A DNA stretch of 64,000 nucleotides, taken from positions 186,001-250,000 of the forward strand of contig CAVVXS010000010.1 of NCBI GenBank assembly GCA_963752225.1, given 5' to 3'. This DNA is from JBBROS01 sp963752225 (lineage in GTDB: Bacteria; Pseudomonadota; Alphaproteobacteria; Acetobacterales; Acetobacteraceae). Below are positions 26,279 to 34,161 of the stretch, one piece after another; the stretch's first letter is position 1; the number at the start of each line of letters is the position of its first letter. The notes below the pieces were generated by a model. It had not been told where the DNA came from, searched no databases, and saw only the letters and a program-made list of their open reading frames with translations. The position numbers were made by a program, and so were the translations under genes.

Positions 26279-26339
26279 TGTCTACCTCCTCTGAACCTAG
26301 GCTGGGACCGGCCACTCCGGCCCCATGCCTGTCATGACA

Positions 26340-26993
26340 CTATGTAACGCTGACGCGACGGTTTCGCTCCCTTGTGACTTCATCGGAAGTGTAGGCCGGA
26401 GCGGCGGGATCATATCCTTTCCAGCCCTCCGCCTCATACTCTGCCCGCCGGGCCGAGAGGTCGACCGGCGCCCGCCCGTCCAACAGCGCCTCGATCGATG
26501 GCGCCTTGGTCTCGTCGGTCCGCACCGTCACCACGGCGCCACCGCGGCGGACGCCCTCGGCGTGCACGTGCGCATCCGCCTCGTTCACCCCCGCTCCCGC
26601 CAGCGAGCCGGCCAGGCCGCCCGCTGCCGCGCCCACGCCGGCGCCGGTCAGGGTTGCCACCAGCCATCCGGCGGCGACGATCGGTCCGACCCCGGGGATG
26701 GCCAGCATGCCGAGCCCGGCCAGCAAGCCCGCGCCGCCGCCGAGCACCGTGCCCAGCGTGGCGCCCGACCCGGCGCCCGTGCTCGCGCCTTGCGCCGGGT
26801 CACCCGAGGTCACTCCGGTTTCCGTTCCCGCCGTCGCCCCTGCGCCGGCCGGCGAGGCGCCGTAACGGCCCTCGGCATCGTTCGAGACGAGGCTGATGTC
26901 GTCATGCGGGACGCCGCTCGCCTCGAGGCTCTGAACCGCGGTTGCCGCGTTGTCGTAGCTATCGAACAAGCGGGTAATCGTTTGTGTGGCCAT
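26340..26993 (-). CDS. Stress protein with 17M-like N-terminus, glycine-rich membrane hairpin and C-terminal module
   Basis: A 217-residue protein. Residues 1-40 (ITRLFDSYDNAATAVQSLEA) resemble the general stress protein 17M-like fold. Residues about 78-138 are a Gly/Ala-rich stretch able to span the membrane twice. Residues 143-195 (HAEGVRRGG to GWKGYD) are homologous to residues 75-126 of the YsnF-domain protein two genes upstream. ATG 26993 has AGGAGG about six bases upstream. The function is not known. The gene order suggests joint expression with the GlsB, YsnF-like and DUF2852 genes, perhaps under general stress control. Confidence 0.75.
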   Translation of the reverse strand: MATQTITRLFDSYDNAATAVQSLEASGVPHDDISLVSNDAEGRYGASPAGAGATAGTETGVTSGDPAQGASTGAGSGATLGTVLGGGAGLLAGLGMLAIPGVGPIVAAGWLVATLTGAGVGAAAGGLAGSLAGAGVNEADAHVHAEGVRRGGAVVTVRTDETKAPSIEALLDGRAPVDLSARRAEYEAEGWKGYDPAAPAYTSDEVTRERNRRVSVT

Positions 26994-27018
26994 GGCGGCC
27001 TCCTGTGCAAGGAACGCT

Positions 27019-27039
27019 GCCGGCGCGAAAGGCGCCGGC
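27019..27039 (-). terminator. Hairpin between stress genes
   Basis: GCCGGCGC (27019-27026) pairs exactly with GCGCCGGC (27032-27039) around a GAAAG loop. It lies after the stop of the secreted protein gene and before the next start. There is no T run on the minus strand, so it may slow or protect transcripts rather than terminate. Confidence 0.45.
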
Positions 27040-27052
27040 CTATCGGTGCCGG

Positions 27053-27637
27053 TTACGGACGGGCGGTGCCGCTCGGATTGGCGCCGCTGGTGTTGGTGCC
27101 GAGGTTGCGGTCGATCGTGCGCGTGGCGGCCGTGCCCGGCGGGTTGCCGGTGGTGCCGTCGAGGTTGCGGTCCGCGCCCGGGTTGCCGGCCGTGCCCGCG
27201 GCTGCGACCGGGCTGACATTGCCCTTGTAGTCGAGCCACACCGGCGTGCTGGCGCCGTCATGCTTCGCCGTGCCGCGCCACACGCCGTTGCTGTCCTTGC
27301 GCAGACCGGTCACTCCCTGGAAGCCGGTGCGCTCGATCCGGCGCCGGGCCTCGCTTTCCGAGAACGAGTTTGCGCCGCGGGCCGGCTGCGGCGCGTTGGC
27401 CGACGTGCTGGCCACGGCCTGGTTGCGGTCGCCGGCTGCGGCTGCGGTGCCGCTGTTGCGGTCCACCACCCCGGTGCTCGGCGTGACACCGGTGTTCGGG
27501 TTGACGCCGTTCATCGGCGCATTGGAGGTGGCGCCCGGTGCCGCGTCGCCCGGGGTCGGGCGGGCCGGCGCTGCCGTCTGGGCCAAAGCGCCGCCCGCAA
27601 TCAGCGTTGCGGCAATGGCGAGGCTGGTGGTTTTCAT
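27053..27637 (-). CDS. Secreted protein with a PepSY-like domain and repeated GTNxSGANP tail
   Basis: A 194-residue protein with a clear signal peptide (cleavage after ALA, near residue 19) and a long Pro/Ala/Asn-rich linker. Residues 92-141 form a compact domain (SESEARRRIERTGFQGVTGL, then VWRGTAKHDG and VWLDYKGNV) that looks PepSY-like. The last 40 residues are low-complexity and closely match the tail of the YsnF-domain protein upstream (shared frame NP-AD-DGT-GNP-GT-R-D-LGTN-SGANP). No function is known. It sits in the middle of the stress locus. Confidence 0.7.
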   Translation of the reverse strand: MKTTSLAIAATLIAGGALAQTAAPARPTPGDAAPGATSNAPMNGVNPNTGVTPSTGVVDRNSGTAAAAGDRNQAVASTSANAPQPARGANSFSESEARRRIERTGFQGVTGLRKDSNGVWRGTAKHDGASTPVWLDYKGNVSPVAAAGTAGNPGADRNLDGTTGNPPGTAATRTIDRNLGTNTSGANPSGTARP

Positions 27638-27670
27638 ATCCGTGTGTCCTTGTTCGTAGCGAGGTGCCGT

Positions 27671-27697
27671 CCGGGGAGGGCGACGCGCCCTCCCCGG
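27671..27697 (-). terminator. Strong hairpin after the YsnF-domain gene
   Basis: CCGGGGAGGGCG (27671-27682) and CGCCCTCCCCGG (27686-27697) are exact reverse complements around a 3-base loop. It lies 26 bases beyond the stop of the YsnF-domain gene and before the secreted protein gene. It lacks a T tract and may act as a partial terminator or a stabilising stem. Confidence 0.5.
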
Positions 27698-27723
27698 CGT
27701 CCGGTTGTCCGGATCGTTGCGGC

Positions 27724-28815
27724 TTACTTGCGGCCCGGGTTGGCGCCGCTGATGTTGGTCCCGAGCGTCTTGTCGACCGCGCGGCTCGCCATCGTGCCGG
27801 ACGGATTGCCGGGCGTGCCGTCGGGGGCGTCGGCCGCCGGGTTGGTGCCGCTGGTGTTGGTGTTCACCGTGCGGTCGACCTTGCCGGCCGCGCCAGTTGC
27901 CGTGCCGGTTCCCGTTGCCGTGCCGGCCGGCCCACGCGAACCGGTCGCGTCATCCACGTCCACCTTGGTTTCGCGCACCGTGTCGCGCACCGTCTCGGTG
28001 CGGTCGCTGGCCTGCTTGTGCAGCGCGATCTCCTCGACCACGCGGGCCTCCTTGCTCACCACCGCCTCTTCGCTGGTGGCGCGAGCCTCGATGGTACGCT
28101 CCTGGAAGGCGGCCATGTCGGCCGCGGTCGCGGCCCGGTCGACCGGATGACGGTCGACGCGCAGGCTTTCCTCATGCAGCGTCACCTTCTCCTCGACCGG
28201 ACGCTCGACCACGTAGGAGCGCACCTTGACCCGGCCGCCTTCGACCTGGCGCTTGCCGACGACCAGACGTTCCTGCATGACCTTGATGGTCTCGTCCTGG
28301 CCCGAGCGCAGGCCGGCCGCCGGGGCGGCGGTTGCGGACGCGGCCGGCGTCGCCGTAGTTCCGGTAGCGGTCGCCGTCGGCGTGCTGCCCAAAGAAGCGG
28401 GCGTCGCGCTGCTGCGGGCGGTGTTGTGCGCCGACGAGTCGTAGCCGCTCCAACCGGACTTGCGCCAAGTCGCTTCCTGCTCGTCCAGGTCAAGCGCGCC
28501 ATGCTGCTCCAGGACATCGGACGCACGGTCGACCTGGTTGTCGTCGAGCGAGGCGCTCAGCAGCACGGAGCCGCGGCGCATCCCCTCGGCGTAGGCGTAG
28601 CGGTCCTCGTCGGGCACGAACAGGTCCTTCAAGGACGCGAAGAACCCTTTCTCCTCATAGGGCCGCTTGGCGTCGAAACCGGCATCGGTCAAGCCAGAAG
28701 CGGGGCTGGTGCGGATCGTGCTGCGGTCCAAGCCAAGCTCGCGCATGAGGGCTTGGCCGGCTTGTTCAGCTTGTTCACGTGAACTGAACATAGCGGTGAC
28801 GGTGCGTGAAGTCAT
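27724..28815 (-). CDS. YsnF/AvaK (DUF2382) domain stress protein
   Basis: A 363-residue protein. The N-terminal domain (1-70) opens with VTAMFSSREQAEQAGQAL, a 17M-like fold. Residues 75-126 carry the module shared with the 26.3 kb gene (YAEGMRRGS to GWSGYD). After a Thr/Ala linker comes a YsnF/AvaK domain at about 177-287 (IKVMQERLVVGKRQVEGGRV, VEEKVTLHEESLRVDRHPV), a charged repeat domain of unknown function found in stress proteins of soil and desiccation-tolerant bacteria. Residues 322-361 carry the same tail as the secreted neighbour (GTNISGANP). No signal peptide is visible, so the shared tail occurs on both a secreted and an apparently cytoplasmic protein. Confidence 0.88.
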   Translation of the reverse strand: MTSRTVTAMFSSREQAEQAGQALMRELGLDRSTIRTSPASGLTDAGFDAKRPYEEKGFFASLKDLFVPDEDRYAYAEGMRRGSVLLSASLDDNQVDRASDVLEQHGALDLDEQEATWRKSGWSGYDSSAHNTARSSATPASLGSTPTATATGTTATPAASATAAPAAGLRSGQDETIKVMQERLVVGKRQVEGGRVKVRSYVVERPVEEKVTLHEESLRVDRHPVDRAATAADMAAFQERTIEARATSEEAVVSKEARVVEEIALHKQASDRTETVRDTVRETKVDVDDATGSRGPAGTATGTGTATGAAGKVDRTVNTNTSGTNPAADAPDGTPGNPSGTMASRAVDKTLGTNISGANPGRK

Positions 28816-28953
28816 TGCTGCCTCCGTGTGGGTTAGCGCTGATTTTTGGTGGTTGGTCGATGCCGGATCCGGCGACTATGTGTCGGCGGGCGGCCCGTCG
28901 AGACCGCGGCAGCGTGCCGCGGCCCCGATGCGGTCGTGAAGTCCGGGGCGGAG

Positions 28954-29370
28954 TTAGGCGGCGGAGGACACGTCCACCGGATCGCCGTTCCCGGCGCGCT
29001 GGCGCCGTTCCGCCATGAAGGCGTCGAACTCGGCCTTGTCGCGCGCCTTGCGCAGGCGATCGAGGAAGGTCTGGAACTCCTGCTGCTCTTCCTCGAGCCG
29101 GCGCAGGGTCGATTCGCGGTAGTCGTCGAAAGCCTGGTTGCCGCTCGAAGCCGAACGGGTGCCCGGCCACTTCATGCCGGCCATGCCGCCCGAGCCGAGG
29201 TTGAACCAGGTGCCCGGCGCCCGGATCTCCGACCGCCAGGCTTGCATCCGGCCGCTGCCATAAAGGTAGGCCAGCACCGCAAACCCGACCGGCCAAGCCA
29301 GCCAGAATGCTGCCAAGGTCAGGGCGATCCAGCCCATCTTGCCGTACTCGTCAATCTTGCTGATCAGCAT
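28954..29370 (-). CDS. DUF2852 family membrane-anchored protein
   Basis: A 138-residue protein with one N-terminal membrane segment (IALTLAAFWLAWPVGFAVLA) and a cytoplasmic tail with a charged coiled-coil region (STLRRLEEEQQEFQTFLDRL). The sequence pattern, including FDDYRESTLRRLE and FDAFMAER, is that of DUF2852, a family widespread in alphaproteobacteria and without known function. It opens the minus-strand stress locus, 138 bases upstream of the YsnF-domain gene, and a GGAGGG ribosome site precedes its ATG. Confidence 0.85.
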   Translation of the reverse strand: MLISKIDEYGKMGWIALTLAAFWLAWPVGFAVLAYLYGSGRMQAWRSEIRAPGTWFNLGSGGMAGMKWPGTRSASSGNQAFDDYRESTLRRLEEEQQEFQTFLDRLRKARDKAEFDAFMAERRQRAGNGDPVDVSSAA

Positions 29371-29456
29371 GGCGCCCTCCCGTGTGTATGTGAGAGCCTT
29401 TTACTCCAAAACCGTCCAAGAGTGCCGCCCGCTCGTGGACACGACTGCGTGTGTCG

Positions 29457-30095
29457 TCAACTTCCTGGCGGCAGCTGCAGCGACTGCAGATAGACAAGCA
29501 GCCCCGCCTCCAACAGTTCCGCCGGTGTCATCGCCAGCTGCCCGGCGCCGTCGTGGCTGACGAACAAGGCGGCGATCCCGTGCGTCATCGACCAGATGTG
29601 CAGCGCCACCATCAGCGCCGGCGGCCGGGTCGGCGCCCGGCTCTGGTCGCAGGCCACGTGCGCCATGCGGCGTAGCACCGCAAAGGCGGCGTCGCGCGCG
29701 CGGCTCAGCTCCGGGTGGCTGGACACCGGAAAGTCAGGCTCGAACATCGCCGCGTAAACCGGCTTCTCGCGTGCGGCGAAGCTGAGATGCGCCTGCGCGC
29801 AGCGCTCCAACGCCGTCACCGCATTGCCGCCCGGCGCGTCGGCGGCGGCCCGCATCTCGGTCGCGAGCTGCTCGAAGCCACGCCGCGCCACCTCGGCCAC
29901 CACCGCGTCGCGGTCACGGAAATGCCGATAGGGCGCTGCCGAACTGACCCCCACCGCGCGAGCCAGCTCGGCCACCGCGAACCCGGCAAGACCACGTTCG
30001 GCGATCAGCACCAGGGCGGCCTGGATCAGCGCCTCGCGCAGGTTGCCATGGTGGTACGCGCCCCGGGCGCCGGCCTTGCGATCCTGTCGGCTCAT
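29457..30095 (-). CDS. TetR/AcrR family transcriptional regulator (WHG domain)
   Basis: A 212-residue one-component repressor. The helix-turn-helix is at about residues 32-58 (GLAGFAVAELARAVGVSSAA, then PYRHFRDRDAVVAEVA). The C-terminal ligand domain has the Trp-containing segment MVALHIWSMTHGIAALF near 165-182, typical of the TetR WHG group. It is divergent from the exported formamidase gene with 124 bases between the starts, so it may control that gene and itself. I could not see an obvious operator palindrome. Confidence 0.92.
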   Translation of the reverse strand: MSRQDRKAGARGAYHHGNLREALIQAALVLIAERGLAGFAVAELARAVGVSSAAPYRHFRDRDAVVAEVARRGFEQLATEMRAAADAPGGNAVTALERCAQAHLSFAAREKPVYAAMFEPDFPVSSHPELSRARDAAFAVLRRMAHVACDQSRAPTRPPALMVALHIWSMTHGIAALFVSHDGAGQLAMTPAELLEAGLLVYLQSLQLPPGS

Positions 30096-30219
30096 TGCAA
30101 GAGGTCCTTACACCCGCGCGGCCCGCATGAACACCGTTCGTTGCCGCTCCGGTCCTGTCATGGCCTGGATCTTGCGACGCGTTCTCCCAAGCAACGATCA
30201 ATCGCGTGGAGGTGGGACC

Positions 30220-31662
30220 ATGTGCCAGGGCGATAACCCGGACTGCCCGGAGTTCGAGCAGCATCGCGCGGCCCTGATGGGCGACTTGCAGCGGGAGCGC
30301 CGCGCCTTTCTGCGCAGCGGCTTTGCCGCCACCGGCGCGGCGGCGGCCATGGTCGCGAGCCCGCTCTCACTGGTCTCGCCGGCGCTGGCGCAAAGCTCGG
30401 CGCAACGGCAGCCGGGCACCGCGAGCCACCATACACTGCCCGCCAACGCCGATACCGTGCATTGGGGCTACTTCAGCAAGCTGCTGAAGCCGCAGGTCGA
30501 GATCCGCTCCGGCGACTACGTCACGATCGAGACGCTCACCCATCAGGCCAGCGACGATACCGAGCGGATGATCGAGGGCGACCCCGGCGCCGAAAGCGTT
30601 TATCTCTGGACCAAGGACAAGAAGGGTGTGGCGCGCCGCGGCGCCGGGCCGATGGACGCCCCGATCGGTGCTGGCGGCGGCCTCGGCGTGCATATCTGCA
30701 CCGGGCCGGTGGCGATCACCGGAGCCGAACCCGGCGATGTGCTCGAAGTGCGGATCTTGGACACCAAGCTGCGTCCGTCAGGCAACCCGAAGTTCAAGAA
30801 CGCGGCGTTCGGCAGCAATGCGGCCGCCAACTGGGGCTTCCAATACAAAGACCTGATCACCGGCGACCGCCCACGGGAAGTGGTGACGATCTACGAACTG
30901 GACACGACCGGGAGCCGCAACTGGGCCCAGGCGATCTACAACTTTCGCTGGCCCACCATCACCGACCCGAACGGCGTCGTGCACAAGACGATCGACTACC
31001 CCGGCCTGATCGTCGACCATAGCCAGACGCAGCGGAACTGGGACGTGCTGAAGGGCATCCGCGTGCCGATCCGGCCGCATTTCGGCGTCATGGGCCTCGC
31101 GCCGAAGGAGGCCGACTACGTCAACTCGATCCCGCCCAGCTACACCGGCGGCAACATCGACAACTCGCGCATCGGCAAGGGCGCCACCCTCTACTACCCG
31201 GTCGCGGTCCCGGGCGCGCTGTTCTCCGCCGGCGACCCGCACGCGAGCCAGGGCGACTCCGAGCTATGCGGCACCGCCATCGAGTGCTCGCTGACCGGCA
31301 CCTTCCAGTTCATCCTGCACAAGGCCGCCGACCTCCCCGGCACGGCGCTCGAGTCGCTGGACTTTCCGATGATCGAGACCCAGGACGACTGGGTGCTGCA
31401 GGGCTTCAGCTACCCCAACTACCTCGCCGACCTTGGCCCCGAGGCACAAAGCGAGATCTTCGCCAAAAGCTCGATCGACCTCGCCATGCGCGACGCTTTT
31501 CGCAAGATGCGGCAATTCCTGATGCACGCCAAAGGTCTGACGGAAGACGAGGCGATCTCGCTGATGTCGGTGGCGGTCGATTTCGGCATCACCCAGGTGG
31601 TGGACGGCAATTGGGGGGTGCACGCGATCATGAAAAAGGAGGTCTTTGCCGGGCGGGTTTAG
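30220..31662 (+). CDS. Exported acetamidase/formamidase family protein
   Basis: A 480-residue protein of the FmdA/AmdA family, which hydrolyses formamide or short amides to ammonia and an acid. Family elements include VHWGYFSKLLKP, VTIETLTHQA, GVHICTGPVAITGAEPGDVL and HASQGDSELCGTAIE, where metal or active-site residues lie. It carries a twin-arginine-like N-terminus (ERRAFLRSG, residues 26-34) and a hydrophobic stretch ending SPALA, so it is probably exported folded. Most characterised formamidases are cytoplasmic, which makes the signal notable. GGAGG at 30208-30212 is a strong ribosome site. It is divergent from a TetR regulator. Confidence 0.9.
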   Translation: MCQGDNPDCPEFEQHRAALMGDLQRERRAFLRSGFAATGAAAAMVASPLSLVSPALAQSSAQRQPGTASHHTLPANADTVHWGYFSKLLKPQVEIRSGDYVTIETLTHQASDDTERMIEGDPGAESVYLWTKDKKGVARRGAGPMDAPIGAGGGLGVHICTGPVAITGAEPGDVLEVRILDTKLRPSGNPKFKNAAFGSNAAANWGFQYKDLITGDRPREVVTIYELDTTGSRNWAQAIYNFRWPTITDPNGVVHKTIDYPGLIVDHSQTQRNWDVLKGIRVPIRPHFGVMGLAPKEADYVNSIPPSYTGGNIDNSRIGKGATLYYPVAVPGALFSAGDPHASQGDSELCGTAIECSLTGTFQFILHKAADLPGTALESLDFPMIETQDDWVLQGFSYPNYLADLGPEAQSEIFAKSSIDLAMRDAFRKMRQFLMHAKGLTEDEAISLMSVAVDFGITQVVDGNWGVHAIMKKEVFAGRV

Positions 31663-31707
31663 CAGTCGCGGCACCGTCCGGGGGCGCCGCCGCCAAGCCC
31701 GCACACA

Positions 31708-33561
31708 TCAGAACCTCACGCTGCGGTTCCGGGCCTGCGCGGCGATCCGGACTTGGGCGTTGACGGCGCCGAAGCCCGAGTAGCCCCGGCGTTCGGCCAA
31801 CTCGAAGAAGAAGCGGTCCTGGAACACCCCGGTATAGGCGTGCCGGAATTCGCCGCCGGCGTCGTGGTCGTAGAGGATGCCCAAGCGCTCCAGCTCCGCC
31901 GCCTCGGCGTCGTCGAGATCGGAGCGGGCCAGCAAGTCTTCGTAGTAGTTCGGCGGGATCGTCAGCAGCGTCATGCCGGCCGCGCGGGTCCGCTCGACCA
32001 TCGCCGCCGCGTTCGCCGCCGCAAACGCCACGTGGTGCACCCCGGCGCCGGAGAACGTTGACACGAAGCGGTTGGTCGCCAACTCCCGCGCCTCCGACAC
32101 GTTGAACGTCAGCCGCAACGTTCCCGCGGCGTTGACCATGGCCCGGCTCTGGATCAAGCCATACGGGTCCGGCACGTCCAGCAGGGATTGCGGCTCCAGG
32201 CCGAACAGGGCGCGCCAGAACAGCACGTACGTGTCCATCTGCCCCGGCGCCAGCGCGATCGCCAGATGGTCCACCCCCAGCACCAACGCATCGTCCGCCG
32301 CGATCGGCACCAGGCTGAAATCATCCTGCCAGAACGACGGCTGCGCTTCGGCCGCCTCCACCAGGTAGACAAGCGTCCCGTCCGGGCCGCGCACGGCCGG
32401 GATGCGGCGCTCGCCGGGGCCGGTCGGCTCGTGCCAGACCTGGATCAGCAGCGCCCGCGCCCGCGCCACCACGGCCGCCGGGTCGGCGACGCGCAGCGCG
32501 ACCGCGCAGACCGATGGACCATGGTGCTGGAAGTGCTCGGCCGCCGCGCTGTCCTGCTCGGCGTTCAGCACCAGGCTCAGCCGCCCCTGACGGTACAGCG
32601 TCACCGCCTTCGAGCGATGCCGCCCCGCGATCCGGAAGCCGAGCTGCTCCAGCCAGGCGGCCAGCGCGGCGCCGGACGGCTCGTCGACGGCGAACTCGAG
32701 GAACTCGATGCCGTCCGTGTCCGAGACCGGCGGCAGCGTTTCCGGCACGCTCGCCCGCGATTCCGCCAGGATCAGCGAGCGCAGCCCGTCCCGCGCGATG
32801 GTGCGCGACGGCGCCGCGCGGAACTGGTCGTTGAACACTTCGAGCGACAGCGGGCCGGCATAGCCGCTGGCCAGCACGGCGCGCACGAACCCGTCCACCG
32901 GCAGGTCGCCTTGGCCGGGGAAGTTGCGGGAATGCCGGCTCCAGGACAGCACGTCCATGTCGCGCAGCGGCGCGTCGGCGAGCTGCACGAAGAAGATGCG
33001 ATCGCCGGGCACGTCGGCGATGCCGGCCGGGTCGTCGCGCAGCGCGAGGGTGTGGAAGCTGTCGACGATCAAGCCGAGCGCCGGATGATCCACCGCCTGC
33101 ACGATACGCCAGGCGTGGCCCCAGCGGTTGATGTGCCGACCCCAGCTCAGCGCCTCGAACCCGACCATCAGGCCGCGCGCCGCCGCCCGCTCAGCCATGG
33201 CCCGCAAATCGGCGGTCGCGCGCGCGTCGTCGTCGAGCGCCGCCGGCAGCGTGTTGCTGCACACCAGCAGCATCGGCGCGCCGAGCTCCTGCATGATGTC
33301 GAACTTGCGCTCGGCACGGTCGAGGTTGCGGGCGCGCTTCGGGTCGGGCATCGCCTCGAAGTCGCGAAACGGCTGGTAGAGGTCGATCGCGAGGTCCAGG
33401 TCCTCGGCGATCCGCCGCACCTCGGCCGGGGGGCCGTCATAGGCCAGCAAGTCGGCCTCCATCACCTCCACCCCGTTGAACCCCGCCGCCGCTGCTGCCT
33501 CGAGCTTGTCGGGCAGCGTGCCGCTGAGTGCCACGGTGGCGATCGACTTGCGCAGCGTCAT
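31708..33561 (-). CDS. quiC: 3-dehydroshikimate dehydratase, two-domain QuiC type
   Basis: A 617-residue bifunctional-looking protein. Residues about 1-270 are a sugar-isomerase-like TIM barrel whose metal ligands probably include Glu in VGFEALSWGRHINRWGHAW, Asp/His in VDSFHTLAL and Glu in LSLEVFNDQF. Residues about 285-600 are a VOC domain like 4-hydroxyphenylpyruvate dioxygenase, with His in GVDHLAIAL, His in GVHHVAFA and Glu in FFFELAERRGY. This is the QuiC architecture, which converts 3-dehydroshikimate to protocatechuate. The ATG at 33561 lies ten bases after the stop of aroQ, so together the pair can take dehydroquinate to protocatechuate. No protocatechuate dioxygenase is in the window. 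Confidence 0.88.
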   Translation of the reverse strand: MTLRKSIATVALSGTLPDKLEAAAAAGFNGVEVMEADLLAYDGPPAEVRRIAEDLDLAIDLYQPFRDFEAMPDPKRARNLDRAERKFDIMQELGAPMLLVCSNTLPAALDDDARATADLRAMAERAAARGLMVGFEALSWGRHINRWGHAWRIVQAVDHPALGLIVDSFHTLALRDDPAGIADVPGDRIFFVQLADAPLRDMDVLSWSRHSRNFPGQGDLPVDGFVRAVLASGYAGPLSLEVFNDQFRAAPSRTIARDGLRSLILAESRASVPETLPPVSDTDGIEFLEFAVDEPSGAALAAWLEQLGFRIAGRHRSKAVTLYRQGRLSLVLNAEQDSAAAEHFQHHGPSVCAVALRVADPAAVVARARALLIQVWHEPTGPGERRIPAVRGPDGTLVYLVEAAEAQPSFWQDDFSLVPIAADDALVLGVDHLAIALAPGQMDTYVLFWRALFGLEPQSLLDVPDPYGLIQSRAMVNAAGTLRLTFNVSEARELATNRFVSTFSGAGVHHVAFAAANAAAMVERTRAAGMTLLTIPPNYYEDLLARSDLDDAEAAELERLGILYDHDAGGEFRHAYTGVFQDRFFFELAERRGYSGFGAVNAQVRIAAQARNRSVRF

Positions 33562-33571
33562 GCCCAAGCCT

Positions 33572-34015
33572 TCATACCGCCGGCGCCAGCACGGCCACCC
33601 GACGCAGCGCCAGCAGGTAGCCCTGCGTCCCGAACCCGGCGATCACCCCATCGGCGCGCTTGGAGACGAAGGAGTGGTGGCGGAAGTCCTCGCGCTTGTG
33701 GACGTTGGAGATGTGCACCTCGATCACAGGGTAGTCGAACGCGTTGAGAGCGTCGAGGATCGCGACCGAGGTATGGGTGAAGGCGGCCGGGTTGATCACC
33801 AGGCCGCACGCCGTCTCCCGCGCCTCGTGCACCCAGTCGATGATCTCGTATTCCCGGTTGCTCTGGTGGAAGCGCAGCTCGAGCCCCAGCTCCGCCGCCA
33901 AGGCCCGGCAATCCCGCTCCACGTCGGCCAGCGTCTCGTGGCCGTAGATCTGCGGCTGCCGCTTGCCCAGCAGGTTCAGGTTGGGTCCGTTCAACACGTA
34001 GACGAGACGGCTCAC
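33572..34015 (-). CDS. aroQ: 3-dehydroquinate dehydratase, type II
   Basis: A 147-residue type II dehydroquinase. It shows the family signature VLNGPNLNLLGKRQPQIYG with the catalytic Tyr, the Arg/Glu-rich lid, INPAAFTHTS, and VEVHISNVHKREDFRHHS with the active-site His. It catalyses reversible loss of water from 3-dehydroquinate to give 3-dehydroshikimate. The start is GTG 34015, with AGGAG seven bases upstream. Coupling to quiC argues for a catabolic role in quinate/shikimate use rather than, or as well as, aromatic amino acid synthesis; that is inference from context. Confidence 0.95.
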   Translation of the reverse strand: MSRLVYVLNGPNLNLLGKRQPQIYGHETLADVERDCRALAAELGLELRFHQSNREYEIIDWVHEARETACGLVINPAAFTHTSVAILDALNAFDYPVIEVHISNVHKREDFRHHSFVSKRADGVIAGFGTQGYLLALRRVAVLAPAV

Positions 34016-34161
34016 GCGATGCTCCTGCTGCCGGTGCCGAGCCTGACTCCCATCCGACGCCGCGACAAGGATACATCGTGTCGCACCGGCGGCGGCCGGT
34101 GCGACAGGCATGGCTGCGGCGGCCCGGCCCGGCTATCCTCGGGGCGAACCGGGAGCGGGAC

